The notes: generated from the letters alone by a model not told the origin. A stretch of 41,958 nt of DNA from Candidatus Melainabacteria bacterium (GCA_023250095.1 JAHFBI010000006.1:1-41958); one strand, 5' to 3'. Shown: positions 16,862 through 25,066, numbered from the stretch's first letter. Translations and numbers: made by a program.

Positions 16862-17719
16862 GTGCCTGAGCTTCCAGAAGTAGAAACAATCGTCAAAGAT
16901 CTGACAAGCAATCTTCCAGGCAGGAAAATCTCCTCGGTAAAGGTGCTGAGAACTGATTCAGTGGCTTTTCCCTCAGCCTCAAATTTTGCTCGAGCAGTGA
17001 CCGGGCTGAGCTTTATCAGGATTTTTCGCCGAGGCAAATACTTGCTTTTTGACCTTAGCGGCTCAGCTGGACTGGTTGTCCATTTGCGCATGTCAGGACG
17101 TTTTCTGCTTGTAGCGCAAGGAGCCCCAACCAGCAAACACTCAAGGCTGAGCTTTTTGCTCGATGATGGACAGCAACTAATCTTTGAAGATATGCGCGTT
17201 TTCGGGCGCATCTGGTATAAACCGCCAGAGAACTCCTTCGAAGAGATCGTGCCATCTCTTGCTGAACTTGGCAAAGAGCCGCTCACCGATCTTGACGCCG
17301 CTTACATGCACAGCGCTTTCAAGAAGCGCTCCCAGGCTATAAAAACGGTGCTTCTCGACCAGAGAGTCATAGCCGGCATCGGCAACATATACGCCGACGA
17401 AGTACTATATCTCAGCGGCATCCATCCGCTGCGCCGTGCCATGGACCTGGGGGAAAGCGAGCTGGACACTCTCGTGCGGAGCATCCGCCAGGTTCTCAGC
17501 CAGGCAATTGCTCTGGGAGGGTCAAGCCTGCGCAATTACACGAACGTGCGCGGTATCCACGGGCAGTATCAGGGGCAGTCCCTCGTCTACGGACGCACCG
17601 GTGCACCGTGCCTTACCTGTCAGAACCCTCTTGTCAAAATCCGTATAGCCGGTCGCTCAACACATTATTGTCAGCTCTGCCAGAGGCAGGCGGCAGATTC
17701 AGGCAAAAATTCTCGCTAA
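16862..17719 (+). CDS. mutM: Formamidopyrimidine-DNA glycosylase (Fpg/MutM)
   Basis: Bifunctional glycosylase/AP lyase that removes 8-oxoguanine and formamidopyrimidines. The start is fixed by chemistry: the catalytic N-terminal proline must be residue 2, so GTG 16862 (read as Met) followed by P2-E3-L4-P5-E6 is the true start; AGGA lies 9 nt upstream. The longer open frame from 16802 is wrong, and a TATACT -10-like element at 16825-16830 lies inside that extension. Further motifs: Lys59 in FRRGKYLLF (equivalent to E. coli Lys57), NYTNVRGIHGQY, and a C4 zinc finger with Cys250/253 and Cys270/273. 285 residues, slightly longer than E. coli (269). It is divergent from the 694-residue gene. Confidence 0.96.
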   Translation: MPELPEVETIVKDLTSNLPGRKISSVKVLRTDSVAFPSASNFARAVTGLSFIRIFRRGKYLLFDLSGSAGLVVHLRMSGRFLLVAQGAPTSKHSRLSFLLDDGQQLIFEDMRVFGRIWYKPPENSFEEIVPSLAELGKEPLTDLDAAYMHSAFKKRSQAIKTVLLDQRVIAGIGNIYADEVLYLSGIHPLRRAMDLGESELDTLVRSIRQVLSQAIALGGSSLRNYTNVRGIHGQYQGQSLVYGRTGAPCLTCQNPLVKIRIAGRSTHYCQLCQRQAADSGKNSR

Positions 17720-17877
17720 CGGGAACCAGTCAGGCACAACTGGCGAAGTTTCACAAAGGCAAAAGACGAAGTGCAACTGTGAGAATAAGTATAGCCACCA
17801 CTCAGATTCCTGACGGTATCCAGGGCAAGTTACAGAAGAAGGGACGGCAAAGAAAAACTCGCCAGCCCGGACAGAAA

Positions 17878-18366
17878 CTAACAAGTCCCTGCTGCCGAGA
17901 ACCGTTCCCCGATTGCCGTTCTTTCGTTTTCCTTGAGGGCAGATCTCATTTTCCAGGAAGAGAGAAGAAGGAGGTTCCTTTCTACCTTCCCCAATGTTGC
18001 CTGAACCTGCCGGACAGCTTTCCGCTCCCCTTCAGGCTCCTGCCGCAGTCGCCTGATTTCGCGCAACTTTCGAAGAGTCATGAGAACGTGCGCGCTGAGA
18101 AAACCAAGCGACTTCTCATAGGCACAGAGAGCCAGCGTATAGGCGGATTCAGCTTCGGCATATCTATCCTCATGCGAGAGAACATAGCCGAGAAAACTCA
18201 AACTCTCCCCGACGGTCGGATGCATCAGACCGTACATATCTCTGGCGGTTCTTATTGCATCTCTGTAATACTGCTCCGCATCCTGAAAACGACCCTGCGA
18301 ATAAGCTCGATGCCCGCGCTGCAGTAGGCTGCGCCACTGCGCTGTATTGATCGGCAGAACGTTCAT
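17878..18366 (-). CDS. TPR protein (kinesin-light-chain type)
   Basis: About 162 residues. Two adjacent tetratricopeptide repeats are clear: WRSLLQRGHRAYSQGRFQDA followed by EQYYRDAIRTARD, then LSFLGYVLSHEDRYAEAESA followed by a third partial helix pair. The Tyr/Ala pattern and the HPTVGESL linker match TPR_12/kinesin-light-chain repeats. The C-terminus is basic and helical. ATG 18366 has AGGAG at 8-nt spacing and starts right before the first repeat; the frame is open to ATG 18495, which would add a hydrophobic N-terminus but lacks a good ribosome site. The product is probably a cytoplasmic protein-protein adaptor; no partner can be named. Confidence 0.7.
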   Translation of the reverse strand: MNVLPINTAQWRSLLQRGHRAYSQGRFQDAEQYYRDAIRTARDMYGLMHPTVGESLSFLGYVLSHEDRYAEAESAYTLALCAYEKSLGFLSAHVLMTLRKLREIRRLRQEPEGERKAVRQVQATLGKVERNLLLLSSWKMRSALKENERTAIGERFSAAGTC

Positions 18367-18528
18367 CAATCGATCTCCTGGCAAGCGTACATTCTTGAAT
18401 CTACCAAGTACACCAGAGATGAGCCTCATACTTGATACTGAGTTCAGGAGCAATCCGACGAATGAGCCAGCAATCATCCGCCAGGGTCCGCTCATCCTCT
18501 AGATTGATCGCCGGAGGGGCCCGCGTCA

Positions 18529-19419
18529 CTATATACCGAAGGCGCCTTTGATTGCCGCCCAGATGGAAGCAGACAACTTTCTTTGCCCTCGCGAGCCGCT
18601 TGAGCCGGACAGAAACTGCTGCAGTTCCTCAGGTGGGGCCGCTGTCGGGAATCTTCCCTCGTTTGTCATCAGCACTTCCGTAAGTCTTTCCATCATTGAC
18701 TCAGTCTGCCAGGTGGCAAGACCGAGTTCGGCAGCAAGCTCTTCGCGCCCTTGCTGGCAGGCCCCGAAGCGGCAAAGAAAGTCCCGGGCTTTTTCCTGCA
18801 GGGCAGAGGGCACCTCTTTGCCGGACAGCTCCTCGAGTATTCGCAGCATGACATTGCCGAAAAAAGGATGCAAGAGAAACCGGCAATGCCGGTCGGCAGT
18901 GAAGGCGCTGCCGGGGCTGATGTTGATACTGGAAATACGTCCGTCGGACGTTATGAGAAAGTTACGCCCGCTGGGATCGCGTTCGCAAAGAAGGACAAGC
19001 CGGAAGAAAATGGCTTCGGCGATACGTTCGCACAAGGCTCTGTCTTTCTTGATCAGAAGCGCCACAGTAAGGCTGCGTGAGTTTCCAAGCTCTTTCTGAG
19101 CGCGCATCCTCAGCCCTCGCTGCAGCTCTTCGCCGGAAACAGCCTCCACCCACCCGTTCATGACCGTGACTTGCCCGGTGAAAGGATCGACAAAGCACAC
19201 CCCCTGACGAGCCGCTGCAGGAGGTGCACCATCGGCAATACCGAAAAGATCGCTCAGGCGTTGAGCTGCAATCTGATAAGAAAGCCGTTGCTCAATTTCC
19301 TGACTGTCTCCTTCGTGAAAGATCACCTTCAGAAGGCGCCCGCTGTGGTCCAGTACAGGTTGCCCGCCATTACCCCTGATAAAGCCCTGAAACATCCTGG
19401 CACCATCGGCTCCGCCCAT
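18529..19419 (-). CDS. Hypothetical protein, possible HipA/PI3K-like kinase fold; start unclear, upstream amber codon
   Basis: 296 residues from ATG 19419. In the middle, LLCERDPSGRNFLITSDG followed by SSINISPG recalls the catalytic loop and metal-binding segment of HipA/actin-fragmin-type kinases (pattern D-R-H-x-G-N-F-L then D-x-G), and the C-terminal helices with KEVPSALQEKARDFL fit that superfamily; several catalytic positions are not canonical, so this is tentative. The true start is a problem. ATG 19419 has no Shine-Dalgarno, while the same frame is protein-like upstream (SDSGVIALGSRKEVLAAIAE) to ATG 19575, where it is interrupted only by TAG at 19557-19555 (codon 7). AAGGAGG at 19473-19467 precedes an in-frame ATT at 19455. 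A nonsense mutation, a sequencing error or a rare start could explain this. Confidence 0.6.
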   Translation of the reverse strand: MGGADGARMFQGFIRGNGGQPVLDHSGRLLKVIFHEGDSQEIEQRLSYQIAAQRLSDLFGIADGAPPAAARQGVCFVDPFTGQVTVMNGWVEAVSGEELQRGLRMRAQKELGNSRSLTVALLIKKDRALCERIAEAIFFRLVLLCERDPSGRNFLITSDGRISSINISPGSAFTADRHCRFLLHPFFGNVMLRILEELSGKEVPSALQEKARDFLCRFGACQQGREELAAELGLATWQTESMMERLTEVLMTNEGRFPTAAPPEELQQFLSGSSGSRGQRKLSASIWAAIKGAFGI

Positions 19420-19584
19420 AAGATGGAAGGAAAGCTCGAGCGGCCACTCGGCAATCGCCGCAAGAACCTCCTTACGGCTCCCGAGCGCGATGACACCACT
19501 GTCTGAGACATTCTGCTGGCTGCCCTGCGCCGCTGATGAGGAAGAATAATTCTGCTAGAGACCTGTTTCTGACATCGCTATAGG

Positions 19585-19590
19585 ATTGTA
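19585..19590 (-). promoter_or_regulatory. -10-like element upstream of ATG 19575
   Basis: On the minus strand TACAAT is followed by 9 nt and then ATG 19575, so a transcript would start almost at the ATG (near-leaderless). No -35-like hexamer is found at 17 nt, as expected for an activator-dependent promoter; the 11-bp repeat array lies further upstream. Confidence 0.35.
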
Positions 19591-19624
19591 CTCACTCTCC
19601 GAAACAGACATTTTATGGCGCTGG

Positions 19625-19690
19625 CGTGACAAAAGCGTGGCGGGTTCGTGACATAAGCGTGACCACACCGTGAAACATCCGTGCCACAAA
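19625..19690. repeat. Six tandem 11-bp repeats (CGTG-N7), candidate response-regulator operator array
   Basis: CGTG recurs at 19625, 19636, 19647, 19658, 19669 and 19680, exactly every 11 bp. The units are CGTGACAAAAG, CGTGGCGGGTT, CGTGACATAAG, CGTGACCACAC, CGTGAAACATC and CGTGCCACAAA; odd-numbered units agree best (CGTGAcAtaag), giving a 22-bp super-period. Direct 11-bp repeats are the binding-site format of OmpR/PhoB-family regulators (Pho-box type). The array is 35-100 bp upstream of the -10-like element of the minus-strand gene. Confidence 0.8.
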
Positions 19691-19706
19691 CCACAAAGCT
19701 TTGTGG
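19691..19706. promoter_or_regulatory. 16-bp perfect palindrome next to the repeat array
   Basis: CCACAAAGCTTTGTGG is its own reverse complement. It is embedded in a wider inverted repeat, TGCCACAAA at 19682-19690 with TTTGTGGCA at 19700-19708. It abuts the 11-bp array and lies in the non-coding gap between two minus-strand genes, so it may be an operator or, for the upstream gene, part of a terminator structure. Confidence 0.55.
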
Positions 19707-19754
19707 CAGAACAACAGGCAGCGGCATGGCATCCGGGATAACAAAGAAGTCAAC

Positions 19755-20708
19755 TCAAGATGAGAAAGTCGAATAATAACGGTTCATGCCACCAAAGCCA
19801 CCAAACCCAGGAGCACAATCCAGACTCTGAATTGCTTTCAGAGAGAACGCTGCGCCACTCGGTCTGACAACAAAAAGTCCGCCATCGGACTGGGCAAAAT
19901 GCCTGTTGCCACAACTATCGACAGACTGGAGCTGCGGAGTCATCTCCCGCTCCACTTCTTTGCCCTCTCGCGAACGTCCGCTCCAGCCGATCAGCTCCCC
20001 CTGCACATTACGTCTGGCAGTCCAGACGATGCAGGGATTCACCGAGACATCGGTGTAACGATACAGCCGGCCACCCTCATACTCGAATTGATAGAGCTTG
20101 CCATTGGCATCCTGAATCCATATGACATACTCTGCCCCATCAGCATGCTTTTCCACCACGACAAAAGCCCGGTTGGGTCTGGTGGAATACTCGGTGAATT
20201 TGATCTCGACAGCCTGTCCGTCCTTGATCTGCGCCGTCTCCAGAACAGTGGTACCATCCGGACGATATGTCATCTGGCGTTGATATTCCAGAACCGCTAC
20301 TTCGCCGTTTGTCTGATTGACTTCTATACCACAAAGGGCTTCGGCGGCTACTGATTGGCCCTTCCTGTTACGCCCCCGCCAGCGACCATCGATTTTCATC
20401 CATGTGCGCGCCAGCGGATCGGTAAATTCAACGATGCGTCCCTTGCGGTAGCGGAAACTCCAGGCGCGTCCTTCCGCATCACGGAATTCCAGTATCAAAC
20501 CCTGCCGGTTGTATGTCGACTGCGACCCGTTGATACTCTTCATCGTATAGAGATCGACCTGGCAGTCGTCGGCCCCTTCCCATTTGGGAGCAAATTTGTC
20601 CACGGCGTGCCGTAGCACTGTCTTCAGCCCGTCAGCTATCAGATGCATACAGGCGGACAGCCCCTGCTCATCTTTTCCGGCAGCAACTTTCAGCTGACCT
20701 GCTGTCAT
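19755..20708 (-). CDS. Hypothetical protein with YD/RHS-like repeat segments
   Basis: 317 residues. The central part consists of beta-hairpin-type units such as FRDAEGRAWSFRYRKGRIVE and DANGKLYQFEYEGGRLYRYT, which follow the xxDxxGxxxxYxYdxxGrl cadence of YD repeats; similar but more diverged units lie between. The C-terminus is Gly/Tyr/Ser-rich (FGGFGGMNRYYSTFSS). No signal peptide is visible and no toxin domain follows, so this is not a full RHS toxin. ATG 20708 has AGGGAG at ~7 nt. It lies downstream of the TPR lipoprotein gene on the same strand with a 140-bp gap. Function unknown. Confidence 0.7.
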   Translation of the reverse strand: MTAGQLKVAAGKDEQGLSACMHLIADGLKTVLRHAVDKFAPKWEGADDCQVDLYTMKSINGSQSTYNRQGLILEFRDAEGRAWSFRYRKGRIVEFTDPLARTWMKIDGRWRGRNRKGQSVAAEALCGIEVNQTNGEVAVLEYQRQMTYRPDGTTVLETAQIKDGQAVEIKFTEYSTRPNRAFVVVEKHADGAEYVIWIQDANGKLYQFEYEGGRLYRYTDVSVNPCIVWTARRNVQGELIGWSGRSREGKEVEREMTPQLQSVDSCGNRHFAQSDGGLFVVRPSGAAFSLKAIQSLDCAPGFGGFGGMNRYYSTFSS

Positions 20709-20848
20709 GAGAAACTCCCTGAAGAGCCAATGCTCTCTCGTAAACCCGCCTTAAGCCCACACCGCCAATCTATAAGGAAGATGTGGCAAATATGTGAAAC
20801 TGAAACGCCCAGCCCATGCGGTAATTACGTAGCAAAGCGCATTGGCGA

Positions 20849-21511
20849 CTAATCAATCAAGTCATCGATAGGATCGTGAAAATGCTCAAGTTCTGCTGCT
20901 TGCGCACTGCGATTCAAAGAACGCAACATGCTGGCATATTCGGAAGCTACGCGCCGTCTCTCCTTGACGGAGCCTTCCACACCTTTCAAAATTGCTAGCG
21001 CTCGTGCATAGGCGGATTCCGCCTGAAGATATCTTCCGTCCTGCCGGTAAATGTTTGCCAAGGAAGAAAGTACTCTGGAGAGATTTTCACCACACAAGCC
21101 ATTTTCATAGTCGAAGTGCCCTGGTTGAAAAAGATGCTCGTAAAGAGGCAGCGACTGGCTGTATAGCCGCTCCGCCTGGCCAAAACGCTTCTCAGCGACC
21201 AAGACGTCCGCCAGCTCACTCAAGCTGGTGGCCCGGCGCAAATCGCTATCAACAAATTTCTTCGACTGCACAAGCGCATCGCCATAAAGTTTTTCCGCTT
21301 GCGAGTAATTCTTCGCAGTGAGGGCTATATAACCTTCTCGGCGCAGTTTTTCCCACGCTTCAGTCTCATCGACATAATTGAGCGGTGTCACCTGTCCACA
21401 GCCGGACAAAGAAGGAATCATCAGGCAGACAGCAAGAACAATCAGCCAGGCGGCACGGCCGAAAGGGGCATGTGATTTTGTGGCGTTCGACCGCGTGAAC
21501 AACCGGTTCAT
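20849..21511 (-). CDS. TPR lipoprotein
   Basis: 220 residues. A signal peptide (AAWLIVLAVCLMIPSLSGCG) ends in a lipobox, LSGC, with Cys38 as the lipidation site, so the protein is membrane-tethered on the outside of the inner membrane. The mature part has three to four TPR units: YIALTAKNYSQAEKLYGDAL, LADVLVAEKRFGQAERLYSQ, LANIYRQDGRYLQAESAYAR and a degenerate last unit. The repeats are of the kinesin-light-chain type seen also at 17878-18366. No strong Shine-Dalgarno precedes ATG 21511. It may scaffold an envelope complex; no partner is evident. Confidence 0.82.
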   Translation of the reverse strand: MNRLFTRSNATKSHAPFGRAAWLIVLAVCLMIPSLSGCGQVTPLNYVDETEAWEKLRREGYIALTAKNYSQAEKLYGDALVQSKKFVDSDLRRATSLSELADVLVAEKRFGQAERLYSQSLPLYEHLFQPGHFDYENGLCGENLSRVLSSLANIYRQDGRYLQAESAYARALAILKGVEGSVKERRRVASEYASMLRSLNRSAQAAELEHFHDPIDDLID

Positions 21512-21637
21512 GGAATCATCAGATAAGCCTTAGAAGTGTCGATACTGCTCAGATTCTATCAGGCGCTGCAGCACTATCACGAGTCATCATCGTCCCCTAG
21601 CCGGGAGCCAGCCGGGAAGAAGAACGCCCCTGCCCTA

Positions 21638-22309
21638 TCAGGACTCGAGCTTATAGCCGACACCGTGCACAGTGCTTATAATGGAGGGCTGCCCGTTTGT
21701 GTCTATCTTCTGCCTGAGCCGCTTTACGTAGGTGCGTATCGTTTCGGGCGAGGCCTCGGAGTCCGAAGCCCAGACTCGGTCAAGCAGAGCCTCAGCGCTG
21801 AAAACCTGATTGGGATGCCTCATCAAGAATTCAAGCAGCGCAAACTCCTTGGGCAGAAGCTGCACTTCTTCATCATTGCGCGTGACGCGAAAGGTGCTGG
21901 TTTCCAGCACGATATTGCGCACTTTCAAGAGATTTGAGGAAACCGCTGCAGGACGCCGCAGAAGCGCCCGCACACGCGCTGAAACTTCATAGACGTCGAA
22001 GGGCTTGGTCAAATAATCATCGGCACCGGCATCCAGAGCCAGCACCTTTTCCTGCGTCTGCCGGCGAGCAGTCAGCATGAGGATCGGCGTAGAGCCTCCT
22101 GAGGCGCGATACTGCTTACAAACTTCCACCCCCTGCAATCCTGGAAGCATCCAGTCCAGGATAATCACGTCGAATTTGTAAAAACGGAGTCTCTCCAGGG
22201 CCTCCAGACCATTGTCTACCACCTCGACCAGGTGGTGTTCGTGCGTGAGAAATGCCCGAATTGGATCGGAGAGATCCGGCTCGTCCTCCACAATCAAAAC
22301 TTTTGCCAT
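21638..22309 (-). CDS. OmpR/PhoB-family response regulator (orphan)
   Basis: 223 residues with a receiver domain and a winged-helix DNA-binding domain. Receiver residues: acidic cluster E8-D9, phospho-acceptor Asp52 in VIILDWMLPG, Thr80 in LMLTA, Lys102 in LTKPFD. The effector domain (residues ~128-223) has LLPKEFALLEFLMRHPNQVF, ETIRTYVKRLRQKI and the wing HGVGYKLES. No histidine kinase gene is nearby, so it is an orphan within this window. It lies ~2 kb from the array of 11-bp repeats at 19625-19690, a site format bound by this protein family. The gene is divergent from the subtilisin gene across a ~207-bp regulatory region. Confidence 0.95.
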   Translation of the reverse strand: MAKVLIVEDEPDLSDPIRAFLTHEHHLVEVVDNGLEALERLRFYKFDVIILDWMLPGLQGVEVCKQYRASGGSTPILMLTARRQTQEKVLALDAGADDYLTKPFDVYEVSARVRALLRRPAAVSSNLLKVRNIVLETSTFRVTRNDEEVQLLPKEFALLEFLMRHPNQVFSAEALLDRVWASDSEASPETIRTYVKRLRQKIDTNGQPSIISTVHGVGYKLES

Positions 22310-22414
22310 ACCACTTTGTTTTCCTGTCTACTTCACAAGAGGTCAATCACGGAATTTCCCATCCTGAGCGATTTCCCAGCCACAAGCGTAAAGGCAGCCA
22401 GCCCCAAATATAAC

Positions 22415-22444
22415 TTGACATCCGCCATTAGTTTTCCGTAATCT
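22415..22444 (+). promoter_or_regulatory. Sigma70-type promoter of the subtilisin gene
   Basis: A perfect -35 TTGACA at 22415-22420 and TAATCT at 22439-22444 are separated by 18 nt. The transcript would start near 22451, giving a ~65-nt leader before ATG 22517. Confidence 0.65.
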
Positions 22445-22516
22445 TAGGGCAATCTCCGTGAGCTCACATCAGGGTTCAAAACTTAGCTTACTAAATTTGT
22501 CCCGAGGTCAACAAGG

Positions 22517-23818
22517 ATGCCAAAGGCTTTGCTTTTGTCTGAAAACTTCACCCTGCAACACTTCACCACCAGATTCCTGACTTTATCTCTAGCTCTGCTT
22601 ACCGGCTTTGTCACATTCGGCACCTCGCCTGGTTTATGTGACCCTGGCAACCAGTTGCACGTCCCTGAGACCCTGCCGACTCCCCGGCGTACTGCGCCTG
22701 TGTCCGCAGAACCCGACACACTCCTTGTCATGGCCTCTGGAGATACCAACAAAGGCGATGTCGACACTGCCATCAAAGAATGTCATGGCACTATAACAGG
22801 AACAATCGGTCAAGGCCCGCTCACGGTTTATATCGTCAAGACCGAGAAGGGACAGTTCGCTGAAGCCGAGAAAAAACTCAGCAAAGACAAACACTTCTGT
22901 GCCGTCCAGCGCAATTATATGTACAAGGTCGAGCAATCGGCGGGCACTGCAAACGACCCATATTTCTCCTCCGAATGGCATCTGGGAGCCGTCAATGCCG
23001 TTAACGCCTGGTCGCTGGGACAGGGAAGAAACGCCGTGCTAGCTGTTCTCGATACAGGCTGCAATTATTCCATGCCGGAGCTGTCTGGAAAGACTTATTC
23101 CGGCTATGACGCCATCAACAAACGCAACGGACAGACTGACGTCTACGGGCACGGGAGTATGGTAGCTACAACTGCCGCCGCTGTCACCAACAACCGGCGG
23201 AACACAGCTGCAATCGCGCCGATGGCTTATGTATACCCGGTGCGTGTAGGTGATTCCAACGGAGGCGTTTCCGAATCAGCCATTCTGGAAGGCATCTACA
23301 AGTGCGGGCAGCAAGGGATCAAGATCATCAATATCAGCGCTAATGCCGATCCACCGTATTCCTTCGCCAATGCCAGAATTCATCCGACATTGCATCAATA
23401 TCTCCGCTGGTATCACGATCAGAAAAACGGGCTGGTCTTTAACTCCGCCGGCAACAACGGACAGTACGACTCCTCACCGAAAGTTCCCTATCTGATAGTG
23501 GTCTCAGCCATCGGGAAAAACTACAGCCTGGCCAATTTCTCCACATACGGCAGCCCGACCTGGTTTACCGGTCCGGGAGTGGGAGTCTACTGCACAGATC
23601 GCAGCGGGCGCGTCGCCGCAGTATCAGGCACATCCTTCTCGTGCCCAATAGTAGCTGCAGTAGCGGCTCTTGTCTGGGGAGCCAATCCCTCCCTTCGCAA
23701 CACCAGCGTCGAAGCGATTCTGATCAACACCTGCTACAAAGCCGGCAGCCAGTCCTGGACACCTTATTATGGTTATGGACTTCCCAACGCACAAGCTGCT
23801 GTATCAAGAGCCCGTTGA
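22517..23818 (+). CDS. Secreted S8 family (subtilisin-like) serine protease
   Basis: 433 residues. An N-terminal signal region (LTLSLALLTGFVTFGTSPGL) is followed by a ~80-residue propeptide resembling the I9 inhibitor fold (DTLLVMASG ... VYIVKTEKGQFAEAEKKL). The catalytic domain contains Asp179 (AVLDTG), His212 (YGHGSMVAT), oxyanion Asn313 (NSAGNNG) and Ser373 (SGTSFSCPIVAA). There are extra Cys at 181, 263 and 359, possible disulfides. No C-terminal sorting domain is present, so the enzyme is probably released or periplasmic. GAGG at ~10 nt precedes ATG 22517, and a good promoter is at 22415-22444. Confidence 0.95.
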   Translation: MPKALLLSENFTLQHFTTRFLTLSLALLTGFVTFGTSPGLCDPGNQLHVPETLPTPRRTAPVSAEPDTLLVMASGDTNKGDVDTAIKECHGTITGTIGQGPLTVYIVKTEKGQFAEAEKKLSKDKHFCAVQRNYMYKVEQSAGTANDPYFSSEWHLGAVNAVNAWSLGQGRNAVLAVLDTGCNYSMPELSGKTYSGYDAINKRNGQTDVYGHGSMVATTAAAVTNNRRNTAAIAPMAYVYPVRVGDSNGGVSESAILEGIYKCGQQGIKIINISANADPPYSFANARIHPTLHQYLRWYHDQKNGLVFNSAGNNGQYDSSPKVPYLIVVSAIGKNYSLANFSTYGSPTWFTGPGVGVYCTDRSGRVAAVSGTSFSCPIVAAVAALVWGANPSLRNTSVEAILINTCYKAGSQSWTPYYGYGLPNAQAAVSRAR

Positions 23819-23919
23819 GTCACTCTCCTGAGTCCACACTACACCGAGATTCACGAGAAGACAAGGGGCAGTGCTACCTGATACCGGAAAGACGCAGTGC
23901 TGCCTGGTATCGGCTAGAC

Positions 23920-24531
23920 CTAATGCTCAGTGGTCCCGGCATAATGCATAACTTGCTCCTGCCCGGGAGGCTCGGAAAAAAGATGCAAAATGATCGACGC
24001 GTAGACAGGCTGATCGGGAGTATCCGGGCCCGCTGGGAAAAAATTCTGGTGGTGCAATTCCTGGGCAACAGAAGAAAATGTATCAGCCGGTATCAAGACG
24101 GCTGATACCATATTGTGGTTCAAGTAAGAATCGAGCAACAGTCGGACAACAGCGTTGGCAACCGCACATGTTTCCGCAGCTGACGGCTGAGAGGACTTAT
24201 GCCTGACGCGAATGGCGATCTGCTCGCCCTTACGCAGACCCAGTGTGTGATAACGCCTGCAGCCTACCACGTCACAACGCCGATACCAGAGATCCTCATA
24301 ACGCACGGATTGCGTCCCTTTGTCCGCGCCCTCGTAATATGAAACCCGCGCTCTCACCATTGGTTTCATATTCGAGCCCGGATAATCAAGAAAATTCTTG
24401 ACCTCTTCAGTCTCAATCTCCACAGTCCAGTCGTATGTGCGCTCGAATGTCTGGGCGCTGCCACGCAGCAACCAGCACGAAGCCACGGTGAGCAGAAACA
24501 GAGAACCGATAAGCAGCGCCTGCTTACTCAT
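23920..24531 (-). CDS. Hypothetical membrane-anchored/exported protein in the TadE-like operon
   Basis: 203 residues from ATG 24531. The N-terminus (LLIGSLFLLTVASCWLL) is a signal anchor or a signal peptide; the Cys in VASC is not a convincing lipobox. The mature part is strand-rich with paired Cys (RRCDVVGCRR), which may be a disulfide. No family is recognised. The start codon overlaps the last codons of the upstream TadE-like gene (8-nt overlap, TTAATGAGTAA arrangement), so the two are translationally coupled; GGGGAA lies 9 nt upstream inside that gene. The open frame begins further upstream at 24594 but that would extend into the neighbour. It likely works with the pilus-type protein. Confidence 0.65.
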   Translation of the reverse strand: MSKQALLIGSLFLLTVASCWLLRGSAQTFERTYDWTVEIETEEVKNFLDYPGSNMKPMVRARVSYYEGADKGTQSVRYEDLWYRRCDVVGCRRYHTLGLRKGEQIAIRVRHKSSQPSAAETCAVANAVVRLLLDSYLNHNMVSAVLIPADTFSSVAQELHHQNFFPAGPDTPDQPVYASIILHLFSEPPGQEQVMHYAGTTEH

Positions 24532-25066
24532 TAACAAAATATTCCCCCGTCGTGGGGTCTCGTCCCAGATTCTCCCAGTGCGACACCTCAACAAAGGTGG
24601 AAGGCACAGGTCCTGTAAGTCCGGGAACTTTCTGCCCGGGCAATGGTGCTATCACAAGCGGAAAAACGTCTGCATCTGCCTGAAGTTTGAGCATGTAATT
24701 GCAAGGGCAATTGGCTCCATCCGGCAACCAGTCCACTGGAATCGTGCCCGGCTTCTCGATTAGCTTCTTGGTGGAATCAGATTTTGAACTTTCGATCGAC
24801 AGAACCAGCCTCAGCGACCTCAGCTCGACACCCCCAAGACTCCTCAAAGCATCAGAGAGTTCCCTGTTTTCTTCAACACCCCGAAAAGCTTGTGATGCCT
24901 TCTCGGACAGAGCCAGTTTTCTCACACTATTGCTCACCAGCGACTGAGCCAATCCAAGCCGCACAGGAATAATGCCCAGATCTACCAGCGGCACGGCAAC
25001 AAACACCAAAAGAATTACCAGGGCTCCAGCAAACTCAGACGCCTGTTGTCCAGCCTGGTTGCGCAT
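24524..25066 (-). CDS. TadE-like pilus assembly protein
   Basis: 180 residues from ATG 25066. The N-terminus MRNQAGQQASEFAGALVILL followed by a long hydrophobic helix is the TadE/pseudopilin pattern: a short polar leader, a Glu five residues after the predicted cleavage context (Q-ASEF), then a single TM helix. The remaining ~130 residues are periplasmic with CPC in NCPCNYML. GTG 25129 is an alternative start with poorer context. It precedes the coupled unknown at 24531 and is divergent from a TadG-like gene at 25223, so this is a small minor-pilin module without the secretion ATPase or prepilin peptidase in view. Confidence 0.65.
   Translation of the reverse strand: MRNQAGQQASEFAGALVILLVFVAVPLVDLGIIPVRLGLAQSLVSNSVRKLALSEKASQAFRGVEENRELSDALRSLGGVELRSLRLVLSIESSKSDSTKKLIEKPGTIPVDWLPDGANCPCNYMLKLQADADVFPLVIAPLPGQKVPGLTGPVPSTFVEVSHWENLGRDPTTGEYFVNE

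Noticed and set aside
19625-19690. Reading the 11-bp repeats as plasmid-type replication iterons
   Set aside because: No Rep gene, DnaA boxes or AT-rich unwinding region are next to them; the position upstream of a gene with a -10-like element fits a regulatory array better.
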